Notes under the pieces: generated by a model
What the model was told of the DNA's origin: nothing
Database searches by the model: none
The model's input: only the letters and a program-made list of their open reading frames with translations
In this document: piece by piece, positions 12,701-24,700 of the stretch
Layout: each line of letters starts with the position of its first letter
Position numbering within the stretch: the first letter of the stretch is position 1
Program-made: the position numbers and the translations under genes
Origin: Elysia marginata
Lineage: Eukaryota > Mollusca > Gastropoda > Plakobranchidae
Reading direction: 5' to 3'
DNA: 64,000 nucleotides
Assembly (NCBI GenBank): GCA_019649035.1
Contig: BMAT01000545.1
Span: forward strand, 90,098-154,097

Positions 12701-15700
12701 GCACAAGTTTATTTCGTGGATTATGGCAACACTGAATCTGTTCCCTTGGACTTGATTTGTAGACTCAGTCCTGGCATGAAGACAATGCCTGCCCTTGCTG
12801 CAAAATGCTGCTTGTCTGGTGTAAGTTCCGGAAGTGGAACGTGGGACCAATCGGCCGTGGATCAGTTTGAAGAGCTTGTTGTTGATAAAGAGTTTGAGAT
12901 GAAGATAGTTGATCGAAAAGGGGACATTTACATTGTGAGCCTTGTGGACATTGTAGAGAATACTGATGTCAGCAGCCAGATGCGCTCTTTCTTGAGTCAG
13001 AGAGGAGGGGCACCCAGATCAACAGGAGACATCAACTCCAATAGCAGTCAAGGAAAGGAAATTGCTGGTGTCGGGCCATCTTTGTCTGTGGGTTCCCAGG
13101 TCGAAACCTTTCTAACATGGGTGGATAACCCTGGTGATTTTTGGGTTCAGTTGAAAGATTTTGAATACTTGGTAGAAAAATTATCTGATGAACTCCAAGA
13201 ATTTTATGCTCAGCCTCGGCCAAGTACATCTGTGTCTCCAGGTGCATTTATTGTAGCTAAATATTCTGAAGATCAGATGTGGTACCGTGGTCTTGTCCTG
13301 AAAGAAGTGAGCAGCTCTGAAGTATTGGTTCTGTTCATTGATTTTGGGAATTCTGACATAGTGTCCAAAACAAACTTAAGACAGGTTTCCCCTGCCTTTG
13401 GAGAAGTAGTGCCACTGGCTTTTCGCTGTGCATTGGTTGGTATTAAACCGCTCAATGAAGATACCAAAGTCTGGACTACAGATGCAAAAACCTTTCTTGA
13501 AGAAATGACTCAAAATGGATGTGTTTGTGAGGTTGTAAGTGAAACAGAAAGCCGTAAGCTGGTCCGACTATCTGTGAATGGTAAAGATGTTGCTTCTGAG
13601 TTAGCTTCCCTCAGGGTTGTGGCAGAAACATCAGCCAATAAAGGCTCCACCTGCCCTAGATACACAAAGCAAATTACAGTGGGAGAATCAGAAGTTAACA
13701 CTGTTACTGTCACGCATGTCTCATCTCCTCAAGATTTCTGGTGTCAACTAAATATTAACTTTGCACCCCTGGACAACTTAATGGAGAAACTAGATGCCCA
13801 TTACTCAGATGATGGGGGAACTCCCATCAGGGATAAGGAAATAGGTAGAGCTTGCATTGCCCAGTATAGTGAAGACAATGCCTGGTACAGGGGAAAAATT
13901 GTTGACACATCACATGGAGGATTGACTGTGCAGTTTGTAGATTATGGAAATTCAGAAATAGTTTCAGCCAACCTTGTTTGTGAACCAGAACCACGATTTT
14001 TAGATCTTCCTGTTCAAGCTGTCCATTGTAGCCTACCTCTTCAAGGAAATTTATCGCATCTTGCTGACACCATGAATGACCTTGTATTGGAAAAGGAACT
14101 GCGGATGGAAGTGGTAGGTGTAAGTAATGACTGTGCTGTGGTTGAGCTTTATGATGCAGATACAAAAATTTCTGATCTGCTTAAACAGTACTCTCAGACA
14201 AGAGCTCCAGGTCACAAACAACAGCAACTTGTTGGACTCAAGCCGGCTACTCCAATTTCAGCAGAAACGACTGTGAAAGCATTTACAAGCTTTGTAGATT
14301 CACCTAGTAAATTCTATGTACAGCTGGCTGACAAAGAAGAAGAATTAGGATCACTGATGGATGATATATCTGTGTATAATGCACAGAATAGTGGGCAGCA
14401 GTCACTCTCAACTCCCCAAGTCAACCAAGCCTGTATGGCTCTTTTCTCAGAGGACAACCAGTGGTATCGCGGCATCATAAAGTCTCTACAAGGATCAAAC
14501 TGCAATGTCTTGTTTGTTGATTATGGCAACGAAGAGTCTATGAATAAAGATACCCTGAAAGCTCTTCCTTCAGAGTTTGCAATGATACCAGCATTCGCCT
14601 ATGAGTGTTCCCTGGAAGGTACGGATGGAGCAACTTGGTCAGAAGAAGCCAAACATTTTTTTGAGTCAATCATTATGGATCAGGAGCTACAATGTACATT
14701 TGTATCTAAAACATCAGTTAAGATTTTGATTGGTGGAGAGGATGTAAAAAATGAATTGATCAGCAACGGATTCTTCCAAGCACAGAAAGCAAGTCCAAAA
14801 CCATTTGGTGCATCATCATTGAAACCTCAAATAAATGGAGGATCAGGGGATAATCGTAGAAAGGATGACAATGGCTGGACTGGTTCAGAACAAGCAGATC
14901 AGGTCACATCTGGCTTTGGATCAAGCTCCCAAAGTTTTGGCAGTAGAGAACGGAATAAACCATCAGGGTTTGGCTCAAACAGAAGTGAAAGTGGCTCTGG
15001 CTTTGGATCCAGCAGAGATGAGAACAAGTCTAGTTTTGGATCAAGAGGCTCAGGGTCTTCAGGATTTGGTGGTGGCCCGGGCCAGAGAGAGAGGAAAGCA
15101 AGCTCTGGGTCATCGGCTGCTGGTGGGGAATTCACATATGCAGAACCACCCTCTGAGCCTGAATCTGCGCTTCTTGTTCACATGGATGAGGACGGCACTT
15201 TCTATTTGCAGCTGCCATCCATGGAGAAAGATATTCTATTTTTAGCAAAACGTTTGGCTGGAAGTTACAAAAATGGCGGAGGCCCTCGACTGAAAGATAC
15301 AGCTGCCAAAGGAGTTGTGTGCTGTGCTAAGTTTCCAGAGGATGGTTGCATGTACAGATGTCTCATTCTAGATGTCAAGGGTGGAACAGCTGTTTTGAGA
15401 TATGTTGATTATGGAAACATTGCAGAGTGTAGTACAAGAGACTTAAAGATGCTCTTCCCAGATCTCCTTCCATATGCAGTGCAAGCCTATCCTTGCAAAT
15501 TGAAAGGTTTAACATGGTCTATTGACCAAGCTGAAAAGTTTGCAAGTGCCACCTTAGATCAAGATTTGAAGGTAACTTTCTCAGGGGCTTCACCACCATA
15601 TGAAGTAGAAGTTGAGACTCCAAATGGGGATTTATTAGATATACTCACCGGTAAAATAGCTTTTACCCCATCCCCACCTTCACAGTCAGATACTGGCACC

Positions 15701-18700
15701 AAACAGAAGGGTTTTGGTGGTGGCTTTTCTTCTCCAAAGAAAAATGATGGTGGTGGTTTTGGTACATCAAAAGGTTCCCCAAAAGTAAGTGAACATTCTC
15801 AAAACACTGGGAGGTCTTTGCCACCACCTGCTCCAAAGATATGTGAGCAGAAATACATAACCCAGAATGCCCCTGCAGGTGAAGTAGAATCTTACATTTG
15901 TCATGTCGATGAAGATGGCTACTTCTATCTCCAGCTAGACAAAGATACAGCAACTTTGGATTCAGTCATGGGCCAGCTAGAAGGTTTGACCGGTCAACAC
16001 CCTAATCCTTCCACTGGTGCAGCCTGTGCAGCAGTTTTTTCTGAAGATTCTGCATGGTATAGAGCACTCATTACTTGTGTAGAAGGAGACAGCCTCAAAG
16101 TTACTTTTATTGATTATGGCAATGGTGATAAAGTCCAGAAAAATTCTGTCAAGCCTTTGACAAGTGCTTTGCTCATTAATGAGCCGCTTTCTTTTAAGTG
16201 CCAATTTTCTGACCTTGGTCCTCTGTCAGAACAAGCACAAAAGAAGCTCTCAGGTTATTTAATAGAACACAAAGTGACAGCTACATTCACAAGTAAGGTT
16301 TCTCCGTACAGTGTTACTATGCTAGATGCTGAGGGCAATGATCTTCAGGAAACAATTTGCCCCTCAGACTGCTACAGAGCTCAGGCCAGACCTAAAAATG
16401 TTATTCCAGCTGGTGTCACTCATATTGAAGATGATGGCCGCTTTTACATTCAGCTTTATGCTGATTTCTCTGCCATTGCAAAGCTGCATAAAAGTTTATC
16501 AGAGACATACTCTTCCAGCAGTTTGGAGAAAATTGTCTCACCAGAAGTTGGCATGGCTTGCGCCTTTGAAATGGACGAGGGTGAATGGTGTCGTGGACAA
16601 ATTCAGAAAATCACTGATGAATCTATTGAAGTGATTGATGTTGACACAGGCAAAACTACCACCAAGGATGCAGAATCTCTTTTTTCACTTCCTCTGCATT
16701 TCTTCAAAAGTCCACCTTATGGGTACGAGTGCAGACTCAAAGGTGTGGAAAGCTGGACGGATGACTTGCGGAAGAGGTTTATTGAAATGACTGAAGAGAA
16801 AATTCTGAATGCAACATTCTACACTAGCTCGGCTCCTTTCAGAGTATCTCTTGCTAGAAGTATTGAGCTGGATCTCCTTGGATTATCTGCCCCAATGCCT
16901 GATAGCCCTGTGAAGGAAGAACCAACAAAAAATTTTCCTAAAAGCTCTGCAGAAAGTGAGTATCATGATGGAATGTGTAAATATTAAAGGCATTTGTGGC
17001 TAAAAATAAGCAGATATTGGTGTAAAATATCAAAAATGGGTTTAAGTCCTTTCATGTAATTTAATATTTTCCAAACAATATCTAAGTTTTAGGGCAAAAT
17101 ATATTGTAAATTAAAAAACAGACTTTAAAAATAGGATGATTTTTATCATTGGGTAAGTTGAGTAAGAATGTTTTTGGAAATAACAGAGATAGAAAAAGTC
17201 AATAGAGATTCGGGATATTTTGTAAACTTTCCATTTTTGGGGGGATTACAAATAACAAAATTTAGTTTTTTTTTGTATTGATAAAAGTTTTGAATTAATA
17301 TAATGATCTCATAGATAGCCAAATTTTAGAGCTTGATCTTTAATAGTAAAGTCTCAAGAGGTCAAGATATACTAGCCTAAATTTTCAAGATGGCGGTAAT
17401 TTTCCTTGTTGCTATGGCAAGGAATGGGCAAAAAATTGAAAACGAAACCTTAAATTCACATAGAATCCTATGAGGCATCAGTACTAAAAGTGAACCTGGC
17501 CTTCATATTGAAAATTTAGCCTTTTTATTATAGTATTAGCAGCAAATGCCCTTAATTCAAACTTAATAATATTAAATTAATGAGCGAGTTACTGTTGGTT
17601 TTTGCATCTACTTTGACAATATCCAAAGCTTTCTTAGGGCTTGCTAGTTAATTTTTCAGCAGTAAATTGTAATAGATTTCTTTTTTAAATTGTATCTTTT
17701 GTTATCTGGTTTTTTTTTTTTTTTGTTTTGTCATTGTTTCAAGACCTTTATGGATTGCAAAATGTAGTGTAACTTGACTTTTTGGTCAGTGGTATAAATA
17801 AATAGACATAACTTTAACTGAAGACAGTAAATTTGAAAGCTTTAATGCTCGCATAGTTTCAATGTTCTAATTTGTTCTCATTCTATTACATTTTCAGAAT
17901 TAAATACTTACAAAAGTCAAAAGGCATTTGTCATTTTACAGCAAGGATTAAATGTCATGAATGTTTCTTGTTCAACAAGATGGCATTGTAACCTTTAAGA
18001 AAATTGATTAGAAACAGCACACCAATTTGCATAGATATTGTTCCTAAGTTTTTCCCCAGTAAACTTGAATTGAAAGGATTTCAGGCAATGAGCAAAATCA
18101 TTTTTTTTGTAACTCACATGAACCACTTAATTAAAAAGTTGGATGCATGCATACAGCTACATCATGAATTTAAGGCGAACTCCCACTTTCTTACACTTGA
18201 AATTGTGCATTCATTTTTTTGTGTGATTTATTCAATCAACAGCCTCAGGTCAAGATGCTTACATTTCACAAGTGGATGCTGATGGAACATTCTATGTCCA
18301 GACTGTAGCTCGTGAAGATGATCTGAATGCCATGTCTGAAAAGCTGGAGGCTGCCATAGAGACAGTGACAACTGGTGACTTGAGTGTAGCTCCTGTAGGT
18401 GCTGTCTGTTGTGCTAAGTTCACTGAAGATGATGCGTGGTACAGAGCATTGGTAACTGCCTGTGATGAAGACAAAGGACAAGTGAGTGTGAGATTTGTGG
18501 ACTATGGCAACACAGACATGGTAGAGGCTGATCGTGTGGCTGTCCTGCCAGAAGAGTTTGAGTTGTCCAAGTTGCCAGCATTTGCTACAAAGTCTCGGCT
18601 ATCAGGAATTTCTGATCTGACTGATGAGGCCGTGCAGAAGCTAAAAGATGCTGTATTGGACCAGGTGGTGACTGTGGAGACCAAAACCAGAGTGGAAGAT

Positions 18701-21700
18701 TGTGATGAAGTGGTTGTCAAGGTGGCAGGGACAGCTCTGACTGACGTTTTGGGCTTACAAGTTGCAAAAACTGAGAGTGAGTATTATGTGTTGAAGTTTT
18801 CATCTATAGTGTCTGTGTTAAACAAGCACTATTTATAGGCCACCTTTTTTATGCTTAAAATGAATAGCAATATCAAAAGATGTGTAAGGAAACAAAGCTT
18901 ACTTGTAATGAAATCTTCATGTTTAAATATCACCAATGCCAGCTTGGTTGACTCTGAAAGCAACCACAATAACTGATTAATTATATTCAAGGATTAGTCA
19001 AACCCTCCTTTAAAAATATTACTCCAAAACAAATCATTTTTGATCAACAATACTATTTTAAATGCTTTGCTTCTCTTAAACAAATTATCTTTCAGAGTTT
19101 TGATACTTTTTCTTTTGTCCTAAAATATGACATTATTAAATGGAAATGTAGTTTATGTTGTATATAAAAATGGTCAAATGATTTTTTTCCAACTCAATCA
19201 AATCATCAGCCTCAGGAACAGATGCTTACATTTCACATGTGGATGCTGATGGAACATTCTATGTCCAGACTGTAGCTCGTGAAGATGATCTGAATGCCAT
19301 GTCTGAAAAGCTGGAGGCTGCCTTAGAGACAGTGACAACTGGTGACTTGAGTGTAGCTCCTGTAGGTGCTGTCTGTTGTGCTAAGTTCACTGAAGATGAT
19401 GCGTGGTACAGAGCATTGGTAACTGCCTGTGATGGAGACAAAGGACAAGTGAGTGTGAGATTTGTGGACTATGGCAACACAGACATGGTAGAGGCTGATC
19501 GTGTGGCTGTCCTGCCAGAAGAGTTTGAGTTGTCCAAGTTGCCGGCATTTGCTACAAAGTCTCGGCTATCAGGAGTTTCTGATCTGACTGATGAGACCGT
19601 ACAGAAGCTAAAAGATGCTGTATTGGACCAGGTGGTGACTGTGCAGAGCAAAACCAAAGTGGAAGATTGTGATGAAGTGGTTGTCAAGGTGGCAGGGACA
19701 GCTCTGACTGACGTTTTGGGCTTACAGGTTGCAAAGGCTGAAAGTGAGTATTGTGTGTTGAAGTTTTCATAGTGTCTGTGTTGAACTTTCACTTTTTATT
19801 GGCCACTTTTATGTCAAAAACACAAGTAGCGGTGTCAAATTTTTAGGGAACAAATGATTATTTTTGGTAATTTAATTTAGTTGTTGGAATATCACTTAAT
19901 TTAACAAAAATCAATGCTAACTAGGTCGACTCTAAAACCAACCACATGATACTTTGACAGAGTAATTAAATTCAGGATTTAGTCAACCCTTTCTTTAAAG
20001 ATATAATTCCAAAATGTGAAATTTATAATCAGACAGCACTATTAAAATGCTTCCATTTTTACAACATATTATCTTTCTCGGAGCTCTGTGAAACTTTCTG
20101 TTTGGATTTATGACATCAAATGGAAATGGGATAGATACTTTGAAATAGACAGGCAATTTATGTTGTACATAAAAATGTTCAAATGAATCTTTTTCTTTTC
20201 CTCAATCAAATCAACAGCCTCAGGTCAAAATGCTTACATTTCTCAAGTGGATGCTGATGGAACTTTCTATGTCCAGACTGTAGCTCGTGAGGATGATCTT
20301 AATGCCATGTCTGAAAAGTTGGAGGTTGCCTTAGAGTCAGTGACAACTGGTGACTTGAGTGTAGCTCCAGTAGGTGCTGTCTGTTGTGCTAAGTTCACTG
20401 AAGATGATGCGTGGTACAGAGCATTGGTAACTGCCTGTGATGGAGACAAAGGACAAATGAGTGTGAGATTTGTGGACTATGGCAACACAGACATGGTAGA
20501 GGCTGATCGTGTGGCTGTCCTGCCAGAAGAGTTTGAGTTGTCCAAGTTGCCAGCATTTGCTACAAAGTCTCGGCTATCAGGAGTTTCTGATCTGACTGAT
20601 GAGGCCGTACAGAAGCTAAAAGATGCAGTATTGGACCAGGTGGTGACTGTGGAGACCAAAACCAGAGTTGAAGATTGTGATGAAGTGGTTGTCAAGGTGG
20701 CAGGGACAGCTCTGACTGACGTTTTGGGTTTACAGGTTGCAAAGGCTGAGAGTGAGTAATTGAATTCACAGTCAATCCATTCAGGCTAAGTACAATACCA
20801 AACATGAAGCTTCACAATTTGGTAAAATTGTGGTACCTGATAAGTTGTATAGGGTAAGGATTGTATTCTAGAGAAATGCAATCATGTCACAGCCATTTAA
20901 CTATGTGCAAATTTTTTTTGGTAAAATTTAGTTTATCATGCCTTTCAACTATTTTGTATGAATCAATGTTAAGATAATTATTATTAATAAAATTTGTTGT
21001 TTCTAAGTTACCAAAGACCTAATGTTAAGAATTTCTGCACCTGCTTGTGACTTTTTAACCTGTTAAGCAATTTTGATATTCAGAAAGGTAATTGTTGTGT
21101 TTGATTTCCATCCTCTAGAAACAATAATGTGTTTTTATGCTAACTTTTAGCTGTAAGGATCTATACAAAAAAGTTGAATCCTTTTCTTCACCATCATAAT
21201 CAACTTCATTTTTATGAATTAATTGTTGTTGTTAATGCTGTTATTATTAAAATCAGCATTATTATTTTGTTTTGTTCTGGTTATTATTATAGTTGCTATT
21301 AACATTGTTGTTATTGTGGTTATAATTTTTATTGTAGTCATTATTATTAATGTTATTGTATACCGCTTAAGGTGCTTCTGCTGACACAAGCAACTCACAA
21401 GAGGTGGAAGAGTTTGTTGATGCCTCTGAAATGGTCGAGACTGTCAAAGCTGAAGCAGACGAGTTCACTGATGCTGTAGAGCCAGTGGAGGAGACAGCAG
21501 GGGAACTGAAGAACCAAGAAGGTCTAGAGAGCACCTCTCTAGATAAGCTACCAACAGGCAGCCGTGTTTCCATTACTGTGTCTTTTGTAGTGTCTCCCAG
21601 TGAATTTTATTTCCAGCTGGATCAAAAACAAGGAGAGTACAACACTCTCATGGACCAGATGTTTGAGCATTTTAGTGGTCTACCTGAAGGGGAAGGAGCT

Positions 21701-24700
21701 ATTCAGGAAAAGCTGTCTGTGGGAAAAATGTGTGCAGCCCTGTATGCAGAGGATGAGTCTTGGTATAGGGCTCTTGTGAAAGATGTAACTGATGGCTCAT
21801 ATACAGTGAGTGTACATTAAAAGCACACACACAATCTTGTTCTTTTAAACTTAGCTGAATAAATGAAGATTTTAGAGAGTATCAATTTCAAGCTAGAATT
21901 TAATAAAAAAAAAGGCATATTTGTTAGAACCTGATGTTAATTAAGTTTTGAAAGATGTTATAGTAGGTTGCATGATAATCTTCTCGGAAATTACTTAATA
22001 TTTGTAAATTTTTCACAGATATTTTTCATGGACCATGGCAATACAGAAGTGGCTGAGGCAGATACCCTTCGAGTTTTGGATGACCAGTTTAGATCTTTAC
22101 CTCCAGCAGTTAAAAAAGCCTCTTTAGCTGGTGTTCGGCCTGTATCAGATGAATGGTCTAATGAGGCCATATCTGAGTTTAAAGAACAAGTGGAAGAGAA
22201 GTAAGGTTTTTGATTTCTACATTTGTGAAATTTAAAATAGAGCTACCTTTATTACCTTTGCATTAGATTTAAAAAAAAATTTATGAAGATGGGGAGGGAG
22301 AAAATGTTTTTTTTCCTAGAGATTTGAGATTAACAATTTGCTCACATGAGCTTTATCAGTAAAATAAAATGTTTCTTTCAGGTTGAAATAGATAAAACAG
22401 AAGATGGTCAAAGGATGTGTGATTTAATTTTTCATTACATCTTAAGCTCTTACTTTAAAAACAAAAAGAAGCTTTTGTTACTTAATGTGGGATGGAAAGA
22501 ATAGCCTGTAAAGTGTACATGTGTTGACTAGTCTCATCATCAAAAGTACATCTCTCAAAGAAATCATGATACTGCCATACACTGGTGTCCTGTCAAGAAG
22601 CTCATTGCATTTTTCATAACATCCATTCCTGATATTGTGACGATTGTGCTATCTAACCGATTTAAACCAGCTGGTGTTACAGGAAATTTAAAAGGCTTTT
22701 GAGACTGACAAAAGACTTAGACAATGTTGATTGTAATGAAGGGTATTTGTCAGCAATGGAATGGCTTTTGAAACTGGCAAAAGACTTAGACAATGTTTAT
22801 TGTAATGAAGGGTATTTGTCAGCAATGGAAAAAGAAATAGACTACTTTATAAGACTATGGCTCGTTTTCCCCTTTACCTACATATAATTACAATCGTAGT
22901 GTAAACTGTTACTTGGTATGACATTATATATTCGAACAAAATGAAAACTCATCATCTGTGAGTTGTGATGGTAGATAAAATTATATCGGGACCCACATAT
23001 GGCGAAATTTTTTATAATAAGTCAATTCAATTTGGTAATGATATTGTTTCTTGTTTCTGAAAATAATTTGCGTTTATCATGAAGACAAATTCATAACCTA
23101 TAATCCTATTGGTCCATCCTTATTTCATGATTTCCTAGAAATTGGCTAGATATTTTGTCTGCTCATGTGCTAATGGTGTAAATCTTTCAGATTGAAGCTG
23201 ATATCTTTTTTTCCTCAAATTTTAAATATCAGCGTAAATTTGTTCTAAATTTTATTGTGAAAAAATAAATCAAACAGGAAATTTAATACCTGCTTGCAAG
23301 TAACCTTTTGCAGTATTAAACTTAAATAAGATCACAACTCCTACTACTACAACCCAATTATGGACTGATACCCTTGCCTAGCGTTACTCTGTCATTCTAT
23401 CAATTCTAAAGCACTGAGAGTCTCACGTTGTGTTCAGCTTTTTTTCATCGGCCATTGACAACCCTTTAAAATCTTTTTTCACTGTGTAGTTTTGGCTTGA
23501 GTGATCTTCCTTGATGTCTTACATGGTCTTGTATAATTATGGTAATTTACTTTGACTAAGCTGCACCTTTCTACAATCAAAACTAAAATGAAAGAGAGTG
23601 ATTTTTGTATCCTTTGTTTGTGTATTGTACAGATCTCTTCTGGCAGACCTGATTTCCACCACAGATGATCAGACAACCTTACGCCTCTTGGAGCTGGGTA
23701 TACCTGTTCATGAAGAACTTATCAAGAAAGGTGAGACATCACTATTACCTCATGGATAAAAATGAAAAGCTTTTCTGCACAAGCTTGGGCATATCAATCC
23801 TGCTCCCTAGTTAATAAGTTTAAAAAGTCTATACATATTACTCTGTTACAGTGTTAGCTGCTGTCTCTGAAGCGTGTGGACAGCATTGACGCTAAAGTCA
23901 GATCACAAATAAATCTGTCCTTCCATGAATTCAATATATCAAAACTTATTGAGGGGCAATTTTTTTTTTTTAATATATACTTTTGGGACTTTTTTCTAAA
24001 AACAAGATAAAGTAAGAAATAGTTCTCACACTTTTATGTTTTATCTCCCAGACATAATTATTTTTCAGAATTTTCAGCAAACATTTGTCTAATGACCAGT
24101 ATGAATGAGTTGGGTGTTAGACATTTTAATTTGAAAAAATGTCTCTAAAAAGTAAAAATATCCTTCTTATCTTCCTTCAAAATTTTGACAATTTTGTGCA
24201 ATTTCTAACATCCTGATTGGAAGCTTTAAAAATTCATTGTTCAAAATATCAATGCCTTGTCATGAGAAAATTGGGAAATGTGACTGACTTGGACTGGTTC
24301 TCGAGACATTTGCCTTTATTAGTTTCATCATATCCTCTATCCAATGTATGAAAATAGTCAGGACATTTTCACTTAAATAAAAAATTTACCCAGTCCATAT
24401 TGTTATGGATCCAGCATGTTTAGCATCAAATTATGTTTTATGAAGAACAATCTCATAAATTGTATAACATTTTAATATTTTGGCTTTTCTCTGTTTCTCA
24501 GGATACGGCATAGCCTCAGATGAAGACATTGTGATAAACCAGGCCGTGCAGCATATTTTTTCTGATTCTAATGACACCTTCATGGAATCAAAATCTGAAG
24601 GCTTAAGCGCCCCTTTAGATGAAAGTGAATCAGAAAGGAATGATTCTGATAAAGTATGTGGGATAACAAGACCAGCTCAAAGTAAAAAAATAGGGTAAGT

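Larger units (their letters stand above)
18243..20751 (+). repeat. Tandem triplication of a ~1-kb exon-intron unit
   Basis: Three 534-bp exons start 967 and 1,008 bp apart. The intervening introns (18777-19209 and 19744-20217) align along most of their length. They share GTGAGTATT at the start, GTTGAAGTTTTCAT, TTTATGTTGTA(C/T)ATAAAAATG and CAATCAAATCA at the end, but with many substitutions and indels. Confidence 0.9.

Noticed and set aside
13032-15245. Other-frame open stretches within the 4.5-kb Tudor exon
   Set aside because: They are shadows of the Tudor frame, which alone carries the repeated WYR and DYGN blocks.
18272-20759. Three separate single-Tudor genes
   Set aside because: Each copy has splice acceptor and donor sites in matching phase and no own start or stop, so they are exons of one gene.
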